Below are positions 59,682-64,000 of a stretch of 64,000 nt of DNA, one piece after another. The position numbers and the translations under genes are program-made. The notes beneath the pieces are model-generated. The model had not been told where the DNA came from. It was given only the letters and a program-made list of their open reading frames with translations, and did no database searches. Each line of letters starts with the position of its first letter. Positions within the stretch are counted from its first letter, which is position 1. Location: positions 1 through 64,000 of the forward strand of contig NZ_AGTR01000001.1 in NCBI RefSeq assembly GCF_000235625.1, in the 5' to 3' direction. The stretch comes from Marinobacter manganoxydans MnI7-9. GTDB lineage: Bacteria > Pseudomonadota > Gammaproteobacteria > Pseudomonadales > Oleiphilaceae.

Positions 59682-60103
59682 TGGCTATCAGCCTCCCGCT
59701 CGGTAGTAATGCTGAGCTTGGCAAATCCGAGACGGCCGGCAACGTCCATGGCACGCACCACAAATTCATGGGGTGTGCGGGCGTCAGCGGTAATGATGAA
59801 CGGAAGCGAGTTATTGCCTTCAGCCAGTTCACGGACACCCCGCTCAAGGGTCTCCCGCCGATTATTGACCAATGTGCGGTCGTTCAGGATGTACTGCCCC
59901 TCGGCATTGATCACCACGTCGATCTGCTGCACTTCGGATGCCGGCGCAGGCTCGCCACTGGCCTCAGGCAATTCAACCTGCAGATGGCTCTCGCGGGTAA
60001 AGGTCGTGGAAACCATAAAGAAAATCAGCAGCAGAAACACCACGTCGATCAGTGGCGTCAGGTCTACCCCGACTTCCTGGCTCCTCTGGCGCTTGAACTT
60101 CAC
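59678..60103 (-). CDS. exbD: ExbD/TolR-family biopolymer transport protein
   Basis: 141 residues: cytoplasmic start MKFKRQRSQEVGVDLTPLID in the sequence with the conserved membrane Asp in LIDVVFLLLIFFMV, then a periplasmic domain. This is a second ExbD/TolR paralogue (tolR is at 31.4 kb), linked with msbA and lpxK. Family role: uses proton flow to drive a partner, probably a TonB, but no tonB is present here. Confidence 0.92.
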   Translation of the reverse strand: MKFKRQRSQEVGVDLTPLIDVVFLLLIFFMVSTTFTRESHLQVELPEASGEPAPASEVQQIDVVINAEGQYILNDRTLVNNRRETLERGVRELAEGNNSLPFIITADARTPHEFVVRAMDVAGRLGFAKLSITTEREADSQ

Positions 60104-60108
60104 GGCGT

Positions 60109-60735
60109 TCAGGCTCCTTCCACGTCGATTTCGCGGTCTCCGTGCACTACCTCAACCAGCTTGATCGCTTCCTGCTCCATACCGACGACCAGCTCATCCA
60201 CTCTGCGGATAAAATAACGGTGGCAGATAAGTGCCGGGATGGCGACGCTCAGGCCCGCAGCCGTTGTGATCAGCGCTTCAGAAATACCACCGGCAAGGTT
60301 GCCGGCGTTGCCGACCCCGGCCAGCTGGATCTCGGCGAATACCTTGATCATGCCAATGACAGTACCAAGCAGCCCCAGCAGAGGGGTGATCGTCGCGACG
60401 GTGCCCAGCGGATTGAGGAAACGCTCCAGATCATGGATGACCTGGCTTGCCTCGTGCTCGATGCTCTCTTTCATGATTTCGCGGCCATGTTTGGCGTTAA
60501 GCAGGCCACCGGCAAGAATCCGGCCCAGGGGCGATGACCCCTGCAGGGCTTTCAGTTTCCGGCCATTGAGTTCTTTCTTCTTGATCCAGCGCCATAACTC
60601 ATTGATGGTCTGGGGGGGCGCGACCCTGGAGGCGCGAAGGGTCCAGAAACGCTCCAGAATGATGGCCAGCGCCAGAATGGAGCAGGCAACAATTGGCACC
60701 ATCAGAATGCCACCGGCTTTCAACAGCTCGAACAC
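60109..60735 (-). CDS. exbB: ExbB/TolQ/MotA-family proton channel protein
   Basis: 208 residues, three membrane helices: GGILMVPIVACSILALAIILE at the N-terminus, TITPLLGLLGTVIGMIKVF, and LITTAAGLSVAIPALICHRYF. Begins with GTG behind GGGAG. Pairs with the downstream exbD 5 bp away. The ExbB/ExbD pair at this position next to comEC and lpxK matches Pseudomonas gene order, as remembered. Confidence 0.93.
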   Translation of the reverse strand: MFELLKAGGILMVPIVACSILALAIILERFWTLRASRVAPPQTINELWRWIKKKELNGRKLKALQGSSPLGRILAGGLLNAKHGREIMKESIEHEASQVIHDLERFLNPLGTVATITPLLGLLGTVIGMIKVFAEIQLAGVGNAGNLAGGISEALITTAAGLSVAIPALICHRYFIRRVDELVVGMEQEAIKLVEVVHGDREIDVEGA

Positions 60736-60807
60736 GCTTGGTCTCCCTGATTGTTTGCAAGCCGCGCTACTTTAGCATAGCTACCCGTGGAGGCCACACC
60801 TGCAATG

Positions 60808-63240
60808 TCACGGTATTTTACATTGGTCACGGGCAAGCCCCGAACCACCGATCCAGAACGACGAGCCATGCCGCATTTCCTTTAATGCCAGCTTTTTATC
60901 GACAACGGTCATCTCGACGCTGCCTGAACATGCTGTGTTCAGCGGCACCGCTCCGACCCCCGCGTAACGTGCGGTTACCGTCGGGTGGGGATGACCGTAC
61001 CGGTGGCGATAGCCAGCGGTATAGATGACCCGATCTGGTCTCAGCACGCGCACCCAGGGTTCGGAAGATGAGGTTTTGCTCCCGTGGTGGGGCGCAACGA
61101 GCACGCGAGTCGAAGGAACCTGAACATCCTCTCGGCCAGCCATATAAGCTAGATACTCTGCCTCCACGGGTTCGGTAATATCTCCCGGCAAGAGCCACTC
61201 AGTTCCGGAGTCAGGGTGGTAGATACGCAACACACAGGAAGCGTCGTTACCCTCTTGTGCGCCCTCACTCTGCCAGAACTCGAGGACCAATCCTCCCAGC
61301 CTTTCTTCAGCCTGTTTGCAGGCTTGCACAGGCAGTTCGCCAACCTGCTGTCTGACCGCCGCAGGCTCACCAGCAATGACACGGCCGACACTGACGTTCC
61401 GGGAAAGCTCCGAGATGCCACCGGCATGATCGCTGTCGGCGTGGCTGATCACGAGGGTGTCAATTCGCTTGATTCCTTCAGCCGCCAGATTGGGCAAAAG
61501 CGTGGATTCGACGGCCGAAAACACGTCGGGCACGGCAGGACCGGTATCGTAGACAAGAACCTCGCGCCCGTGTCGGACCAGAACTGAAAGGCCCTGCCCA
61601 ACATCCCATACCCTTACAACTGGCACTGCCACGTACGAATTCCTTTCGGAAGAAGGAGCCGGATACACCAGCCAAAACACCGCAGAAAGGACCGCCACAA
61701 GCCGGAACATGGCGAAAGGCATACACAATACCGCGACGCTCAGCAACGCCCAGCCAAACAGCTCCGGGACACCAGCCCGGATGTCCGGCGCCTGCCACTG
61801 CGCAAGCCACATGAGCAATTGCCACAGAACACCGAGGGTTAGATCGAATATTGGCAGGAACAGCTGGGCGGCGCCTGGAACTACGGCGGCAAGCAACCCA
61901 CCCGCGACAAGCACTGGCATAACTACAAGGGATACCCAGGGAATCGCGACCAGGTTGGCCAACAAACCTGCCAGGGGCTGGCCCTGCCCCAGTATTTCGA
62001 GGATTGGCCATAATCCGCCAAAAACCGCGAGCTGGGCCAGGACGAGTCCTCTCAGCCACCCGGTTCCAGCCAGTCGCGACGAGAATACAGTGATCAGGGT
62101 GGCAACCGCAGCGAACGAAAGCCAGAATCCCTGGTCCAGGGGCGCGAAAGGGTCCAGCACAAGAACGGCAGCCAACGCGGCCAGGAAAACGTGCCAGACC
62201 GGGGCCTGACGACTCATCAGTACCAGCCACCCACCGGCCACAACCATCACCAGAGCCCTCTGGGTTGGAACGGTAAATCCCGCCGCCAGGGCATAAACGA
62301 GACCGCAGAGGATAACGGCCAGGAAGGCAAACCAACGCCTTGAGCTATCGCTGACTATCTGTGCCGGAAAAGTCAGCAACAGTCGCCGGCACAGAAACCC
62401 TGCCCCCAGGGCGATCAGACCCAGGTGCAGGCCCGATATGGCAACCAGGTGAATGGTGCCGGTCGCCTTGAGCACATCCCAGTGCTTCTGTTCCATGTGG
62501 CCGCGATGACCTATGAGCAACGAAGAAACCAGCGGAAAATGACGGGCACCGCCAAATTGCTCGATGGTCCATTGGTGAAGCAAACGATGCAGCTTCCGGT
62601 ACTGGCAATGGACGAAACACCCGACATCCCGGTCAACCTTCACGCTACGAATGCTGCCCGTGGCCCGGTAGCCCTTGCGAAACAGCCAGTCCTCGTAGCG
62701 AAAGCCCGCGGGGTTCAGGGAGCCGTGGGGGCGCTTGAGCACAACTTCCAGCCGCAAACGTTGGCCCGGGAGCCGCTCCATTCCGTGACCGTACCAGGAC
62801 AACCTGAGCAGGTCCGGCATCCTTGCTTCCTCTCGGGTCGGGATGGGAAGGTTGTGCCACTGGGTGACACAGAAACTGAAACGTAAACTATTGAAGCTAC
62901 CGGGCGAAGGAATATCACATACGTATCCCGAGACAGAGAGACGCTCGCGTTCCAGGCTTGCCGGCAGAACCGTTGAAAGCCGGTCACTGGCATGCCACGA
63001 GGCCCAGGAGAGTCCGACGATGAGGCCAAGAGCAGATACGAATGCGGAGCTGGCAAAGGTCGGGGAAACGCAGATCCGGCCTAAGGCCAGCAGTGGTATC
63101 GCGGCTATCAACCACGTGGGAGGTGGCAGTATCGACAACCAATACAGTAAGATAACGCCACAAGAGAAGGCGATAACGCCCAGCGCTGCGGAACCGGAGT
63201 CGCCCGAAGGGCCCACCGGTCTGTTGATACTTCCGGACAA
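60808..63240 (-). CDS. comEC: DNA internalisation/competence protein ComEC (Rec2)
   Basis: 810 residues: N-terminal helices and DUF4131 region, the ComEC channel domain with many helices (HLVAISGLHLGLIALGAGFL, TVPTQRALVMVVAGGWLVL), and a C-terminal metallo-beta-lactamase domain (VWDVGQGLSVLVRHGREVLV, ISHADSDHAGG, LVAPHHGSKTSS). It conducts single-stranded DNA through the inner membrane during transformation. Starts at TTG, supported by AGGAGG 7 nt upstream. About 70 bp upstream of exbB; whether the organism is competent depends on pilus and other com genes not in the window. Confidence 0.95.
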   Translation of the reverse strand: MSGSINRPVGPSGDSGSAALGVIAFSCGVILLYWLSILPPPTWLIAAIPLLALGRICVSPTFASSAFVSALGLIVGLSWASWHASDRLSTVLPASLERERLSVSGYVCDIPSPGSFNSLRFSFCVTQWHNLPIPTREEARMPDLLRLSWYGHGMERLPGQRLRLEVVLKRPHGSLNPAGFRYEDWLFRKGYRATGSIRSVKVDRDVGCFVHCQYRKLHRLLHQWTIEQFGGARHFPLVSSLLIGHRGHMEQKHWDVLKATGTIHLVAISGLHLGLIALGAGFLCRRLLLTFPAQIVSDSSRRWFAFLAVILCGLVYALAAGFTVPTQRALVMVVAGGWLVLMSRQAPVWHVFLAALAAVLVLDPFAPLDQGFWLSFAAVATLITVFSSRLAGTGWLRGLVLAQLAVFGGLWPILEILGQGQPLAGLLANLVAIPWVSLVVMPVLVAGGLLAAVVPGAAQLFLPIFDLTLGVLWQLLMWLAQWQAPDIRAGVPELFGWALLSVAVLCMPFAMFRLVAVLSAVFWLVYPAPSSERNSYVAVPVVRVWDVGQGLSVLVRHGREVLVYDTGPAVPDVFSAVESTLLPNLAAEGIKRIDTLVISHADSDHAGGISELSRNVSVGRVIAGEPAAVRQQVGELPVQACKQAEERLGGLVLEFWQSEGAQEGNDASCVLRIYHPDSGTEWLLPGDITEPVEAEYLAYMAGREDVQVPSTRVLVAPHHGSKTSSSEPWVRVLRPDRVIYTAGYRHRYGHPHPTVTARYAGVGAVPLNTACSGSVEMTVVDKKLALKEMRHGSSFWIGGSGLARDQCKIP

Positions 63241-63321
63241 TCCTTGTCCTCCTGTATGTCACAAACACCGGCAACATCCGATGAGCCGGTCTACTAACTC
63301 CGTCTAAAGGCAGAACTTCCA

Positions 63322-63867
63322 ATGCCAAAGAAGTTCATGAAACGCTATCTGCCCTCACCAGAGAAGGTGCAAGCGATGCAGTCGCTGAGCTTTCTGGGCG
63401 ATATCCTTCATGAACCGAACCTGTGGCACATCAACCGTCATAGTGTTGCGCGGGCCTTTCTCGTCGGCATCTGGTTCTGCTTTATTCCCATGCCCTTCCA
63501 GATGCTCGCGGCGGCCTTTTTTGCCATCTGGTTCAATGCCAACCTGCCGCTTTCAGTAGTCCTGGTATGGATCAGCAACCCTGTAACCATGCCGCCGATG
63601 TTCTATTTCAACTACAAGATTGGCGCCTGGGCTCTGGATCGGCCTGTACTCAGTTTTGATTTTGAGCTCTCGTGGTCCTGGATCAGCGAGCGGCTGCTGG
63701 ATATCGGCATTCCCCTCTATCTCGGGTCCCTGGTGGTCGCAACGGTCTCCGCTTGCGTGGCCTACCTGATTATCCAGTATCTGTGGCGCCGGAAAATTCG
63801 CTCTGACTGGCAGGTGCGACGCACCGCACGACTCAGACGCCGTCGTGAGGCTGATCAGGCTTCCTGA
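63322..63867 (+). CDS. DUF2062 membrane protein
   Basis: 181 residues starting MPKKFMKRYLPSPEKV, with HSVARAFLVGIWFCFIPMPFQ and hydrophobic stretches around residues 45-95 and 130-155 and a basic tail. Conserved gammaproteobacterial family of unknown function, commonly between comEC and the lol genes. Its last 13 bases overlap the end of the opposing lolD-like gene. Confidence 0.9.
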   Translation: MPKKFMKRYLPSPEKVQAMQSLSFLGDILHEPNLWHINRHSVARAFLVGIWFCFIPMPFQMLAAAFFAIWFNANLPLSVVLVWISNPVTMPPMFYFNYKIGAWALDRPVLSFDFELSWSWISERLLDIGIPLYLGSLVVATVSACVAYLIIQYLWRRKIRSDWQVRRTARLRRRREADQAS

Positions 63868-64000
63868 ATCAGGCGACCCTGCTCAAGCCGCATAACACGC
63901 CCCAGGCTTCTGGCCATTTTCATGTCATGGGTGACCATGACAAAGGCAATACCCAGCTGATCCCTCAATGACTCGATCAGCGCCTGCACCCCTTCTCCAG
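63855..64000 (-). CDS. lolD: Lipoprotein-releasing ABC transporter ATPase LolD (partial, C-terminal end)
   Basis: Only the last 48 codons are in the window: ...GEGVQALIESLRDQLG, IAFVMVTHDMKMARSLG with the H-loop His (VTHD), and RVMRLEQGRLIQEA at the end. This is the C-terminal part of an ABC ATPase. LolD is inferred from the THDMKMARSLGRVMRLEQGRL pattern and from the neighbouring comEC-DUF2062 order; another ABC ATPase cannot be excluded without the rest. Confidence 0.75.
   Translation of the reverse strand, partial: GEGVQALIESLRDQLGIAFVMVTHDMKMARSLGRVMRLEQGRLIQEA

Overview
The window looks like a chromosome segment of a marine gammaproteobacterium, most likely Marinobacter or a close relative. 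The basis is GC-rich coding sequence, the order and protein character of the housekeeping genes (yebC-ruvCAB-ybgC-tolQRAB-pal-cpoB-tRNA-Lys; murB-ptpA-kdsB-ycaR-lpxK-msbA-exbDB-comEC-DUF2062-lolD), and close similarity of the proteins to Pseudomonas/Marinobacter families. The genus is inferred, not tested by any search.

Region 1 (1-16.7 kb, minus strand) is one uninterrupted open frame of at least 5,560 codons that runs off the left edge. It encodes a giant, probably type I-secreted, surface protein. From the N-terminus it has a DUF4347 domain, then eight groups of seven beta-propeller-like blades (56 blades) interspersed with six related cadherin-like domains, then another cadherin-like domain, a PKD domain and at least eight VCBS/cadherin-type repeats. 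The propellers are themselves arranged as two copies of a four-propeller superblock of about 6.4 kb. This is the accessory and most unusual part of the window. About 0.6 kb of AT-richer, gene-free DNA precedes it.

Region 2 (17.3-27.1 kb) holds an envelope lipocalin, a UDP-glucuronate 4-epimerase-like enzyme, an outer-membrane barrel protein, purC, the dapA-bamC pair, a Bcp peroxiredoxin, an AI-2E/PerM transporter, tusA, a BepA-like metalloprotease and nadA. Region 3 (27.2-38 kb) has two identical tRNA-Lys genes and the Tol-Pal envelope system, followed upstream by ybgC, the Holliday-junction genes ruvCAB, yebC and aspS, all on the minus strand.

Region 4 (38.2-48.8 kb) has a FabR/DesT-type TetR regulator, a HIT protein, ugd and galE (UDP-sugar supply for surface polysaccharide), tadA, the guaB-guaA GMP pathway pair, xseA and a PrpE-like acyl-CoA synthetase. 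Region 5 (48.9-54.3 kb) has a cold-shock gene with a long leader, leuA divergent from an Lrp/AsnC regulator, a TetR regulator and proS. Region 6 (54.3-64 kb) is a tightly overlapping envelope operon (murB, ptpA, kdsB, ycaR, lpxK, msbA, exbD, exbB) with comEC upstream, a DUF2062 gene on the other strand, and the C-terminal end of a LolD-like ATPase at the right edge.

Apart from the giant protein the window is ordinary core genome. I see no insertion sequence, prophage, CRISPR array or rRNA gene. Several start codons were moved from the longest frame on the basis of ribosome binding sites or family alignment from memory; these are flagged in the entries.
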